In this document: in pieces, positions 12,481 through 23,755 of the stretch
Layout of the letters: each line of letters begins with the position of its first letter
How positions within the stretch are numbered: the stretch's first letter is position 1
Origin: Peromyscus leucopus
Taxonomy: Eukaryota; Chordata; Mammalia; Rodentia; Cricetidae
Length of the DNA stretch: 64,000 nt
Direction of reading: 5' to 3'
Assembly: GCF_004664715.2 (NCBI RefSeq)
Contig: NC_051079.1
Location: 61,927,660 to 61,991,659, forward strand
Made by a program: the position numbers and the translations under genes
The notes under the pieces: model-generated
Database searches by the model: none
Seen by the model: the letters and a program-made list of their open reading frames with translations, nothing else
What the model was told of the DNA's origin: nothing

Positions 12481-12547
12481 GAAATAAGGGTGCCCAAATG
12501 GATCAGTGGGTAAAGGTGTTTGACCCCAAGCCTGATATTGGTATGTT

Positions 12548-12769
12548 TTGTGGTAGTTTGAATAGGAACAGCTTCTATAGGCTCAAATATTTGAGTGCTT
12601 GGTCATTGGGGAATGGTAATAATTGAGAGAGATTAAGAGGTGTGGCCTTGTTGGAGTAGGCATGGCCTTGTTGGGAGGAAGTGTGTCACTGTTAGTAGGC
12701 TTTGGGGTTTCAGAAGCCTAACCCAGGCCTAGTGTCTCTGTCTCTCTGTCTCTCTCTGTCTCTCTGTCT

Positions 12770-12841
<72 letters not shown>

Positions 12842-13026
12842 CCTGCTGCCTTTGGATCTGGATGTAGCACTCTCTACCATGCCTGCCTGAATGCCATCAT
12901 GTTTCCCACCTTGAGGATAATAGACTAAACCTCTGAGCTATAAACAAGCCCCAATTAAATGCTTTCCTCTATAAGAGTTGTCATGGTCATGGTGTCTCTT
13001 CATAGCAATAAGATTTTGACTAAGGC
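12548..13026 (+). repeat. Rodent interspersed repeat (about 400 bp) containing (CT)n(GT)n
   Basis: Begins gtggtagtttgaatagg and ends tgtctcttcatagcaataagattttgactaaggca. It is the same family as 54341-54745 and related to 40976-41404, 44987-45392 and 45718-46110, all of which share the -gcaatagaaaccttaactaag- end. A CT-then-GT microsatellite (12735-12840) has expanded inside. I do not name the family with confidence. Confidence 0.65.
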
Positions 13027-13410
13027 ATGTGGATTGGTGGTTAGGATCAGTGCTATAATGAAAGCAGTGAGTTTTGCCTACTGAAAGGTAGTCTTGGGAA
13101 GGAGGGGCTAGAATCCATGATCAGAGGTGGTAGGAAGTGATTTGACAGCTCCTTGGTAATGGCAAAGCAGGCAATTTTTAAGGCATGACCATCGGTGAAG
13201 CAGTCACTAGCCCTGGGACAGGGGTATTAGAGTGCTATCCATAATTTCCGAAGTGAAGGAGATCAGTGGTGGAGGTGTTCATTGGCAATAAGGTATCCCT
13301 ATTTAGGGGAGGGCATGGATACAGGGTGATAGAAGGGTGAAGGAAGGCTGAGTGCAGGGATTGGAGACATGAAGGCTAAAACATAAAGGGTAGGCTGCAT
13401 GTGATGGGTT
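13027..13410. other. Intronic sequence without recognised features
   Basis: Nothing supported between the interspersed repeat and the inverted LTR pair. Confidence 0.4.
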
Positions 13411-13795
13411 GTAGATGGAAGTTTCTCTCCCACCTGCCTGTTCCCAAATACCCAGCAGCTGCTTCCCAAATAATTGACTTGGAGCCTTCATATTACTTAT
13501 AAATGCTCAGCCAGTAGCTCAGGCTTATTATTAACGAGCACTTACACTCAAATTAACTCATAATTATTATCTATGTTTAGCTGCATAGTGTGGTACCTTT
13601 GCTCAGTAGGGCATTCTCATCTTGCTTCCTCTGCATATGGCTGACAACTCTTTGACTCTGCCCTTCCTCTTCCCAGAATTCTTCTAGTCTGGTCACACCA
13701 TCTATACTTCTTTCCTAGCTACTGACCAATCAGTGTTTTATTAAATCAATTCAAGGGACAAATCTTTCCAGTATCCAAGAGCATTATCTCACAGC
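13411..13795 (-). repeat. LTR of a cricetid ERV, minus strand
   Basis: On the minus strand it begins TGCTGTGAGATAATGC at 13795, contains TTTAATAAAACACTGATTGG and ends in AACTTCCATCTACA at 13411. A polypurine stretch (AAAACAGAGGAAA) lies directly upstream on that strand, so this is a 3' LTR with some internal sequence out to about 13960. Confidence 0.75.
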
Positions 13796-13964
13796 ATTTC
13801 CTCTGTTTTGTCTAATTAAAAAGTAAGGTTTTAACTTTAATATAGTAAAACAAAAACAATTATTAAGTAAGAATTACAGTCACAATTCTAATCCATTTGC
13901 GTTTGACAAAATTAGAGAAAATACTTAATTATCTATCTTATCTTGGTGAGCCTACAGTTTTAGG

Positions 13965-14226
13965 AAGAAGGAAAGGTGGAGTCAAAGCAGGTACCAGCCA
14001 GCCAGCCACCCAAGGAGCAACATGACAGTAGACCTGTAATGCCACCGCCACATGACAATACAATAGATTGATAGAAATGGGTTAATTTAAGATGTAAGAG
14101 CTAGCTAGTAATAAGTCTGAGCCACCAGCCAAACATTTATAAGGAATATTAAGCCTCTGAGTCAATTATTTGGGAAGCAGCTGCCAGGTATTTGGGAGTT
14201 GCTGGCAGGACAGAAACTTCCATTTA
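13965..14226 (+). repeat. Partial mys-like LTR, plus strand, inverted relative to the neighbour
   Basis: 3' part of an LTR ending cagaaacttccatttaca. It shares gaaatgggttaatttaagat, agagctagctag and aagcctctgagtcaattatt with the mys-like LTRs at 23381-23755 and 25766-26151. Head-to-head with the LTR at 13411-13795. Confidence 0.7.
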
Positions 14227-14439
14227 CAATGGGTAACTGATGGTGTGAAGCTACAGAGATAAAGTGATGAAAAGTAAGTTTTCGAGTTTCAGGGATAAGG
14301 AAGGAGGTTGTAGGTAGGACCTTTAGGAGAAGGGGCCATCCTTGAAAGAGAGGATCACTGTGGAGATATCAGTGAAAGGGATGAAAAGATTAGCCTGGCA
14401 TAGGGTTAGAGCCTTGGCTATGGTGTTGCTGTGAAGGCC

Positions 14440-17400
14440 TTTTGCCACACTGATTTCCAAAGTGGCTGTACAAGTTTACAGTCCCTAACAGCAGTGGGTG
14501 AGTGGTCACTTGTTTTATTGATCTTAGCCATTCTGATGGGTATAAGATGAAATCACAAAGTAGTTTCGATTTACGTTTTCCTGATGACAAGGGATGTTGA
14601 ACATTTCTATAAGTGTTTCTCACCATTTGAGTTTACTCTTAAAAATTCAGTTTAGATCTGTACCTCATTTTTAAAATCAGGTTTGTTTTCTTTGATATCT
14701 AGTTTTTGATATCTTAATATATTTTGGATATTAGACCTCTATCAGATGTGTAGTTGGTAAAAATCTTTCCCATTCTGTGGGCTGCCAATGTGCCTGGATG
14801 ATAGTGTCATTTGGCATATAGAAGCTTTTCACTAAGTTTCATTAAGGTTCTATTTGTTAATTCTTGACTTTAGTTCCTGTGCTAATACTGTTCTGTTCAG
14901 AAAGTCTTTTCCTGTGCCGATGAGTTCAAGGCCATTCCTCACTTTCTTTTGTATCAGGCTTAGTGTACCTAGTTTTGTGTTGAGGTCTTTGATCCATTTA
15001 GAGTTTAGTTTTGTGCAGCACGATATGAATGGATCTATTTGACTTCTACTTGCAGCCATCTGGTTTGACCAGCACCATTTGTTGAAGATGCTGGTTTTTG
15101 TTCAGTGTATACTTCTGCTTATTTATAAAAAAAAAAAATAACCCAAGTGTCCATAGATGTGTGGCTTTATATCTGGGCTTCAGTTCGATTCCATTGATCA
15201 TCGTGTTTGTTTTTGTGCCAGTGCCATGCTGTTTTTATCACTATACCTCTGTAGTACAACTTGAACTCAGAGATGGTGGTACTTCCAAGAGCTCTTTGTT
15301 TATTCAGGATTGTTTAAGTTATCCTGAGCTTTTTGTGTTTCCATATGAACCTGAAAATTGTCCTTTCAGAATCTGTGAAATTGTGTTGAAATATTGATGG
15401 GGATTGCATTGATTCTCTAGATTGTTTTTCATAGGATGGCCATTTTTACTATATTAATCCTACTGATCCATGAGCATGGGACATTTTTCTATCCTCTGAT
15501 ATGTTCTTCAATTTCTTTCTCCAGTGTCTTAAATTTTATCAAACAATCATTCACTTGCTTGGTTAGGGTTACCCCAAGATATTTTACATTATTTGAAGCT
15601 CTGGTGAAGGGTAATGTTATCTTGATTTCTTTTTAAGTCCATTTGTCATTGGCATATAGGAGGGCTACTGATTTTTGAGTTAACTTTGTATCTAACTACT
15701 TTGGTCAAAGTGTTTATCGGCTCTAGGCGTTTCTTATGTGTACTACCATATCATCTGCAAATAGGGCTATTTTGACTTTCTTCTTTCCAATTTGTATCCC
15801 TTTGGTGTCCTTCAGTTATGCTACTGCTCTAGCTAAGACTGCCAAGTCCTATATCGACTAGCTATGGAGAGAGTGGACAGCCAGGTACTGTTCCTGATTT
15901 TAGTGTGATTGCTTTGAGTTTCTCTCCATCTAAGCTGATGTTGGCTCTGGGATTGCTGTAAACTACCTTTATTATGTTGAGGTGTATCCCTTTTATCTCC
16001 AGTCTCTCCAGGACTTTTATCATGAAGGGGTGTTGGATTTTCTCAAAGGCCTTTTCTGCATCTAATAAGTTGATCGTATGATTTTTGTCTTTTAGTTTGT
16101 TTATATGGTGGATTACATTTATTGATTTATGTTTAACAATCCCTGTATCTGTGGGATGAAGACCACTTGATCGTGATGAATGATCTTTTGGATGTGTTAT
16201 TGGATTCCATTTGCAAATATTTTATTGAGAATTTTTGCATCTATGTTCATAAAGGAAATAGTCTGTAATTCTCTTTCTTTGTTGGATCTTTATGTAGTTT
16301 GAGTATTAAGGTTACTGTGGCCTAGTAAAATGAACTGGGCAATGTTGCTTCTATTTGTATTTTGTGGACTAGTTTTAGGGGTATTGGTATTAACTCTTCT
16401 TTGAAAGTCTGGTATAATTCTTTAATAAAACCATCTGGCCCTGGGCTCTTTTAGTTGGTAGAGTTTTAATTACTGCTTCTAATTCACTGAGGATTATAGG
16501 TCTGTTTAAATTGTTTATCTGATCTTGATTTAACTTTGGTAAGTGGTATGTATTAAGAAAAGTATCCATTTCTTTTAGACTTTTAAATTTGGTAGGGTGC
16601 AGGTTTTTAAAGTATGTCTTTATGATTCTTTGGATTTCCTTGATGTCTGTTATGTCCCCTTTTCATCTCTAATTTGGTCAATTTGGATATTCTCTCTTTT
16701 GCCTTTTGGATAAGGCCTTGTTAATCTTACTAATTTTCTCAAAGAGCCAACTCTTTGTTTTATTGATTCTTTGTGTTGTTTTGTTGTTGTTGTTTGTTTG
16801 TATGCTATTGATTTCATCCATGAATTTGATTGTTTCTTGCCTGCTACTCCTTTTGAATGTGGATTTTTTCTTTTTGTTTTAGAGCTCTCAGGTATGTTGT
16901 TAAGTTACTAGTATGTGGTCTCCCCAGTTATTTTTTAATGTAGACACTTAGTGCTATGAATTTCCTTCTCAGAACTGCTTTCATTGTTTCCCATGAATTT
17001 GTGCATGTGAAGTATTTATTTTCATCCAATTCTGGAAAGTCTTTAATTTCTTTCTTGACTCATTTTTTCATTCAGTAGAGAGTTGTTCAGTTTCCACGAG
17101 TTTGTAAGCTTCTGGTGTTTCTGTTGTTGTAGATATCTGTCTTTATTCCATGGTGGTTAGATAGGGTGCAGGGTGATTTTTCAATTTTTTAAAATCTGTT
17201 GAGACTTGCTTTGTGTCTCAGTATGTGGTCAATTTTGGAGAAAGTGCCATGAGGTGCTGAGAAGAAGCCATATTCATTCATTCATTCATTCATTCATTCA
17301 TTCATTCATTCATTCATTCATGTGTTTATTCATTCATTCATTCATTTTTATTCTCCTATGTTACATCCCAACTACAGTTTCCCCTCCCTCCTCTCCTTCC

Positions 17401-19130
17401 AGTTGTTTTTCCCCACCTCCCCTAACCCATAGATTCACTCCTCCTCCATTTTCCTTCAGAAAAGGGCAGGCCTCCCAGGTATATCAACCAAACATGGTCT
17501 ATCAAGTTACAGTAAGACTAGGCATATCCCCTCATATTAAGACTGGATGAGGAAATACAGTAGGAAGAAAAAGCTCCCTAAAGCAGGCAAAATGTCTCAC
17601 TGCTCTCACTGTTAGGATTCCCACAAGAGGACCAAGCTACACAACTGTGACATACATGCAGAGAACCTCAGTTGGTCCCACGTTGGCTCGCTGGTTGTTA
17701 GTTCAGTTCCCATGGGACCCTATGAGCCCAGGTTATTTTCATTGACTTTTTTTTCTGTTGGTCATGTTTGACTCTATTCTAGGTCTCTGGGCTATCCAGA
17801 TACTGGGTCCTGGCCCTCCAGGCAGTGTTATGGGTGGGCTTCCTCTCATGGCATGGGTCTCAAGCTGGACCAGCCATCATTGGCCACTCCTACAAGTTCA
17901 GTGCTACCTTTATTGTAGCACATCTTGCAGGCAGAACTAATTGTAGGTCACAAGTTTTGTGACTGGGTTGGTGTCCCAATCCCTCCACTGGAAGTCTTAC
18001 CTGGTTACATAAGATGATTGGGTCAGGCTCCATATGCCCCATTATTAGGAGTCTTAGCTAGGGTCACCCTCATAGATTCCCGGGAGTTTCCATTGCAATT
18101 CCAATGCCCTCCAATTCCAGTCATCTCTCCCAGTACTCTCTTTTTTCATCTTCCCCTCACCTGATCTCTCCTGTTCCTGCCCTGTTTGCCCCCAGTTCAC
18201 CCATAAATATACCTTTACGAATAAACATAAAGGGTATATTCTTTTGTGTTTGGGTGAAATGCTCTGTATATATCTTCTAGGTATATTTGGTTCATAATGT
18301 CAGTTAGCAACAGCATTTCTGCTTAGTTTCTGTCTGGATGACTTGTCTGTTGGCAAGAGAGGGTTTTGAAGTCTCCCACTATTCGTGGGTGAGGGTCAAT
18401 ATGGGATTTAAGCTGTGGTCGTGTTTCTTTTATAAACTTGGGTGCCCTTTTATTTGGTGCATAGATATTAAGAATTACAATGTCCTCTTTGTGGCCAGCC
18501 CAAGAGGGAGTTTTTAGATTTAGTATTTGTTTGACGGAGGTATCCATTTTTCTATCATGCCTTCAGTGCCTGAGATTCTCTCTTCTCTCTCTTGTATTCT
18601 GTTAGTGCGCCTTGCCTCTATGGTTCAAGTTCTTAAGTTTTTCATTTCCAGATTTCCCTCAGTTTGGGTTTTCTTTTTTGATTGAGTTCCACTTTGAAGT
18701 TTTGAACTGTTTTATTCTTCTTCTGCTGTTTGCTTATGTTTTCATGGATTTCTCTTTAAGGTGTTTATTGGCTTCCTCCTTAAGGAGCTCCAGCATATCC
18801 GTAATGGATGTGTTAAGTTCCTTGTCTTATGCTTCAGCCATTTTGCATTTCTCAAGACATACTGTAGTAGTTCTTGTGTTCTAGTGGGGACATATTTTCT
18901 TGGATATTATTGTGTTTTTATACTGGCAGATAGGCATCTGTATTTAGGAAGGTTATAATTTCAGGTGCAGATATCCCTGTGGTCTGATGGAGATGGGGGC
19001 ATAGAGGAGTGGGGGGTGCATCAGATGTTCTGCTACAGAGCTTGGGGCTTGGATTTAGAAGGAAGGAGAGGCAAAGATCTGAAGTTAGCCTACCTGTTTC
19101 CCTGGATGTTGTGGCGGCCAGCACGTCTGT
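14440..19130 (-). mobile_element. LINE-1, antisense, long 5' truncated or rearranged copy
   Basis: The complement holds L1 ORF2 from its C-terminus (plus-strand 14440-15060) through the reverse-transcriptase region (15100-17200) to the endonuclease domain, where a minus-strand frame at 18547-18323 includes the word DIVILNIYAPN. 18560-19130 resembles sequence nearer the L1 5' end. Every frame is broken. The copy is split at about 17274-18205 by another L1 tail. It occupies much of the last intron of the Cfap53-like gene, antisense to it. Confidence 0.85.
17274..18205 (-). mobile_element. L1 3' UTR fragment nested in the 14.4-19.1 kb L1
   Basis: Begins at an (ATTC)n tract (17274-17346), which fits the remnant of an A-tail on the minus strand, then runs through the same pyrimidine-rich L1 3' UTR sequence seen at 700-1640. 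The interrupted ORF2 sequence resumes after about 18205. The word atattc occurs at both junctions and may be part of a target duplication. Confidence 0.7.
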
Positions 19131-19424
19131 TTGCGTTGGGGTCTTGGGTAATAGGGTGAGTGGGAGGAAAGAAGGTAGGATGGGAAGGTCTTCATGATCT
19201 ACTGGGGATGGGAATCAGAGAGTAAGGGGAGGACTTCCGCAGATGTTCTGCTGCAGAACTGTGGGTGAAACTGTTCAGGGTGTTTTAAAGAGCTCTCTGT
19301 GCTTGTTCTTAGGACCAGGGGCTTTGGTTTATGTAATGTCACAGTTATACCATCAGCAGTTAGTGTAGAACAACTAACTGGAGTTTTCTTACTTATTAAA
19401 AGGGTATTTATTTCTTTTTATTGT

Positions 19425-19612
19425 ATGTGTGTGCATGTTTTGCCAGCACCACATACGTGTCTGGTGACCTCAGAGCCAGAAGAGGATATTGGTGCCCTTG
19501 GAACTAGAGTTGCAGATCATAGTGACCTATAACACAGGTGCTGGAAACTGTACTTGTGTCCTCTGGAAGAACAGTTAGTGCTCTTAACCTCTGAGCCATC
19601 TCTCCAGCATTG
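19425..19612 (-). repeat. B2/B3-family SINE, antisense
   Basis: Ends in the reverse complement of the B2 tRNA-like head (cttaacctctgagccatctctccagc) after a body containing gccagaagaggatattggtgccc. Confidence 0.8.
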
Positions 19613-19804
19613 GAGTTTCTTAAATATGAAAAACAAAACAAAACAAAAAAACAGAACTGTTACATAATCTAGCAATCCCACTTCTCAGTCTCTAAGTGAT
19701 ATTTGCATGTTCATATTCATGGAAGTGCTTTATTTCATGATAATGCTATGAATAAATCCAAATGTAACTTTTAATATTATCCTTTGTTGTCTTTAAAACC
19801 TTAG

Positions 19805-20033
19805 GCGCTGTGGTTTGGCTAAGGAGTATAGGAATCAACTTCGGATGCAAATTGCCTACCAGCAGCAGGCTCTAGAAGCGGAGAAGGAAGAGAAACGCCA
19901 GGAATTTGAGGCAGGCATGGCAGCAAACAAGGCCTGTCTGGACAGGATCCAGGAGATCCTCTCAGAGCATCAAGCCCTGTCTCAGAGTGTCCACCCCATG
20001 CGGAGGGCTTGCCCTGACAAGCTTCCAAGATAG
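19805..20033 (+). CDS. Cfap53: Terminal coding exon of a Cfap53/Ccdc11-like gene
   Basis: The acceptor (gttgtctttaaaaccttag) ends at 19804. The exon completes the codon split at 7126, encodes 75 further residues and stops at TAG 20031-20033. It contains a glutamine- and glutamate-rich helical stretch (RMQIAYQQQALEAEKEEKRQ) and a short non-helical tail rich in histidine, proline and arginine (VHPMRRACPDKLPR). Helix composition and tail fit the C-terminus of CFAP53 as I recall it. The frame is intact across the splice, so the gene looks functional here. The upstream exons are outside the window. Confidence 0.75.
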
Positions 20034-20175
20034 TTTATTAAACGTCAGTGCACAGTTTCTGGGTCTTTTAGTGTTTTGTAGCTACACCTTTTGGATAAAC
20101 TCTTATTCTCTGTGTTTGTATACTTTATTAGACATAATTATCTTCCTTCAAATAAATGTGTTTTTTTGTTTAGAT
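20034..20175 (+). other. Cfap53: 3' UTR and polyadenylation signal of the Cfap53-like gene
   Basis: A short 3' UTR. AATAAA lies at 20151-20156, followed by a T/G-rich element (gtgtttttttgttt). Cleavage is expected shortly after, near 20170-20180. Confidence 0.7.
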
Positions 20176-20388
20176 ACTAGTCAATTCTTCATTGCCATGA
20201 CATGATAACTGACATTTCCAACTTAATGAGAGTAAAGATTGATTTTAGCTTCTGGTTGCAGTTTTCAGTACAGCTTGTCTGGTTTTACAGGATATGAAGT
20301 CCCTGTGTGATACTTTACCAAAACCCTGGAGACAGGAATTAGTAAAGGAAATGGGCTTGCTTATAGTTTGGGCCATGGTGGGGTCCCA

Positions 20389-20887
20389 TGTGGTGATATA
20401 TTGTGTACCCTAATAAACTTGTCTGAGGATCAGAGGACAGAGCTAGCCACTAGATTAGACATAGAGGTCAGATGCTAGTGGCACACACCTTTAATCCTAA
20501 CACTCAGGAAGCAGAGATCAGTCTGGATCTCTTTGAGTTCAAGGCCACCCTGGACTATATGAGATTGACTCAGTCTAGGAGAAAAACAGAGCCAGGCAGT
20601 GGTGACACATACCTTTATTTCCAGTACTGGGAAGCACACACACCTTTAATCCCAGTAAGAAGTATGGCAAGGCAAAGAAAGGTATATAAGGCATGAGGAG
20701 ACAGGAACTAGAGGCTCTTTTTGGCTGAGGCTTTTTGGGTGAGGACTCAGAGGCTTTTAGGATTGGCTGAGGAGTTGGCAAGGTAAGGTTGGCCGTGGCT
20801 TGCTCTGCTTCTCTGATCTTTCAGCTTTCACCCCAATATTTGGTACCAGGTTTTTTATTTATAAGACCGTTTAGCATTCAAACAACA
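20389..20887 (+). repeat. LTR-like repeat with internal B1-like segments, copy 2
   Basis: Starts tgtggtgatatattgtgtaccc and ends attcaaacaaca. It carries two B1-like inserts (cacacctttaatcctaacactcagg; gccaggcagtggtgacacatacc). An LTR-like nature is suggested by the TG...CA termini and the internal aataaactt near the start. Confidence 0.75.
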
Positions 20888-21182
20888 GTCTTGTCCCCAC
20901 CCCACGCCCTGCTCCCTACTATGATAAAACACTGACCAAATGCTGGCATACTTTCTGGCTCACTCACAGGTTCATGATTAGCTTCAGTTTCTTATATAGC
21001 CTAGGAAAGATGCTACCCACAGTGGGCTGTGCCCTCCAATATCAACCAATAGTCAAGACACTCTCCCAAAGACATGTCCACAGGCCACTCTGATCTAGAC
21101 AACCCCTGGATGGAGGCCTCTTCTCTCAGACACTCTAGGCTATATCGAGCTGACAAAGCCAACAGAAGAGAACCTAATGCTC

Positions 21183-21189
21183 TATGTAT

Positions 21190-21232
<43 letters not shown>

Positions 21233-21238
21233 TTTTTT
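21183..21238. repeat. (TTTA)n microsatellite
   Basis: Perfect tetranucleotide run; open frames of Ile/Tyr/Leu/Phe repeats across it are artefacts. Confidence 0.95.
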
Positions 21239-21952
21239 ATGGTTCTCTCTCTAAGAACGAAAGACTAGAATCCAGACCAGACTGCTACTCAGGCCACAAT
21301 CCCTGCAGCAACCCCTCCCCTCTCATAGACCCTGGCAGGTGCCCACTGAGGTACTGTCTGGGCCTCAGACTTCCAGGTGCCCAGATTTCTTCCCCGGGGG
21401 AAGATGAGTTTACAGTAAAGGAGATCCTGGGTGGGTACGGGGAGAACACGTTCTGCTCCGTACTTCTTCCTCTGTCTCCTACCTGAGAATTGGAGAGCCT
21501 GGCTTCAGGCTTGTCCTATAAAACCATCTTCAGAAAGCTGCAAGAGAAGAACTCCTCATTTACCACATGGGCCTGGTTCCTCTCTTCAGAGCCCCCACCA
21601 TGCTATTGTCTCTCTGTCTGTCCATTTGTCCAGGGCATTAACAACGTCTCTAGTAAACGCCTTGTGTCAAACAGTCCATTTCGGTGTCCCTCTTGATCCT
21701 GCATCTGAGATCTTTCATTTTCCTGTGTCAGCATTACAATAGATAATAGACAGGACATACAGGTATGGAGCCTCAGCTTCCAGATGTTATCAGAATTTTT
21801 CCCGGGTCTTCTCTGACAGTTATACCTCAGGCTATTCTCACTCACAGCATGAAATTTCCTTGAAAATTGTATGTCTTATTGTTTGGGAGATGGACCCCAG
21901 GATCTTGAAAATGCTGGGCAAATGTTTGCCTAGATCCCAAACCCTCTTTTTA

Positions 21953-21985
<33 letters not shown>

Positions 21986-22427
21986 GCTATCATCTGAGTT
22001 ACCCAGGCTGGTCTTGAATATGTGATCTTGCCTCATTCTCCAGAGTAAACAGGATTATAGGCCAGATGACAATTTAATCCTTTCAGGCCTCTGTCGCACT
22101 ATCCCCTGGCTCTGTTCCTGTGTCTATGACAAGGCAGCATTGTCACAGCCAAAGATGTGACTGGAAGCTTCTCACCTCAAGACCAACAGAAAACAGGTAA
22201 CAGGAAGGGACCAGGGACAAGACATGTACTTCAAAGGCTTGCTGCCACCCCGCCACACACACACCTGCCATGAGTTACTTCCTCCAACTAGAAATGCCCT
22301 TCCACAGCTCTACCATCCCCAACGGTGGATCCTAATTTTAAATCTATCCTTTAGAGATAAGAAAGCCCAAAGGAAATGATTGGAAAATAAGAGCAAACCC
22401 CCAACTCTCTGGCCATCATGCCTCTAG
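21239..22427. other. Intergenic; poly-A run, otherwise unassigned
   Basis: Contains an A-homopolymer (21954-21983) next to a weak B1-like remnant. No gene evidence. Ends at the LTR boundary at 22428. Confidence 0.45.
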
Positions 22428-23178
22428 TGTTGGATCCTCGAGCTGTGCAAATAAATGGGGACCAGACCACTGCAGTCTATTAACCCGAAGCAAACTTCAT
22501 TCTCTCACCATGGGGTACCAAAACTTCTAGCTAGCTAGGGCCACAGACCAGTCAGCATTTAGCACTGTGACCTTGAGAGGAGGCCACAAGCTTCTTTTTA
22601 TAATAATAAAAAAAAATCACAGGCCAGGTGGTGAGCCAAGGAACTTTTACAGTCATGAGGTAAGGGTGTGGGGAGTGTCAGGGGAACTTTTGAAATCTTG
22701 AGTTTAGGCCTTTAGTCACAGTGCATTCTGAGGGTCACAATTTTTGATTACAGGGTGTTGGTTCAAGATGTTTGTGAAAGTTGTGACTATCTTGACACAA
22801 CTGTGAGTCCGCCTTCATTCTTAACCGACTGCTTTTCCCATGACTGGAAGGAGTGTAGGGCAAAGGGTGACTGTTAAAGGTTAACTTATTTAAAGCAGCT
22901 GTCAGCTCCAACATCCCTGGAATATATGTGTAATCTACATAAATAAGCATACAATTTTTCATATTCCCGGGCTCTTCGTTCCCCTCTTGAGTTTATACCG
23001 GAGAATCTACAGATGAGACTGAGTCTGGGTTTTCAACAATTGCATATTGTGAGTGGAGAATCAAGAGTTCTACCAAAGAAATGCTGTGTAGTGGTTATTT
23101 TTCCACCTATGCCCTTAGGGTACCAGCCCCTAGGGCATGGCCTGTTGGCTCGCTTAAGACCTGGGAATTGTATGTGCA
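22428..23178 (-). repeat. 3' LTR of the old minus-strand ERV
   Basis: Its left end (tgttggatcc...) aligns with the 5' LTR end at 36756 (tgttgggtccc...), and both share cttctagctagc(c/t)aggg about 100 bp further in. On the minus strand a purine-rich stretch (GAAAGAGATGAGAAAGTAGGAA) directly precedes TGCACATAC at 23178, marking the PPT/LTR border. Length 751 bp. The right border is inferred from the PPT. Confidence 0.7.
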
Positions 23179-23380
23179 TTCCTACTTTCTCATCTCTTTC
23201 GCCACCTTGGATGGCTGAGACCGAATCAGGCAGCATGAAGCAGTGTGGGACCGGTTCTCAGCCTTCCCGGACTCCGAGACTGAATTTGCCATATCCTGTA
23301 ATAGTGAGTTGTTCCTGCAATATAATCATTTAATAAATAGTCCTTTTATCAGTAATCCATGGATTTCCTGAATTATCTGG
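23179..23380 (-). pseudogene. 3' end of the old ERV env, cut off by the mys-like element
   Basis: Read on the minus strand from 23380, the sequence continues a TM cytoplasmic-tail-like stretch (QIIQEIHGLLIKGLFIK) with its stop near 23326. It is separated from the rest of env (26152 upward) by the 2.77 kb insertion. The remaining 150 bp lead to the polypurine tract. Confidence 0.55.
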
Positions 23381-23755
23381 TGCTGTGGGATGGTCTTTTT
23401 ATATGTTGTGAATGTGTGTTGATACTGTTGGTTAATAAAGAAGCTGTTTTGGCCTATGATAAGGCAGAATAATAGCCAGGTGGGAAATCCAAGAGAGACA
23501 CAGGGAGAAGAGGACAGAGTCAGGGAGACAGGATCCCACCACCCAAGGAGGAACAAGATGCCAGCAGACTGGTAATGCCACAGTCACAGGGTGAAATATA
23601 GATGACTAGAAATAGGTTATTTTAAGATGAAAGAGCTAGCTAACAAGAAACCTGAGCCATAGACCAAACAGATTGTAATTAATGTATGCCTCTGTGTGTT
23701 TACTTGGGGCTGAATGGCAACGTGACTGGGTGGGACAGGAAAACTTCCAGCTACA
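23381..23755 (+). repeat. 5' LTR of the mys-like element
   Basis: Starts tgctgtgggatgg and ends cttccagctaca. Immediately downstream is ttggctcccagaagtggtgg, where a primer-binding site is expected; I could not match it to a specific tRNA. Confidence 0.75.
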
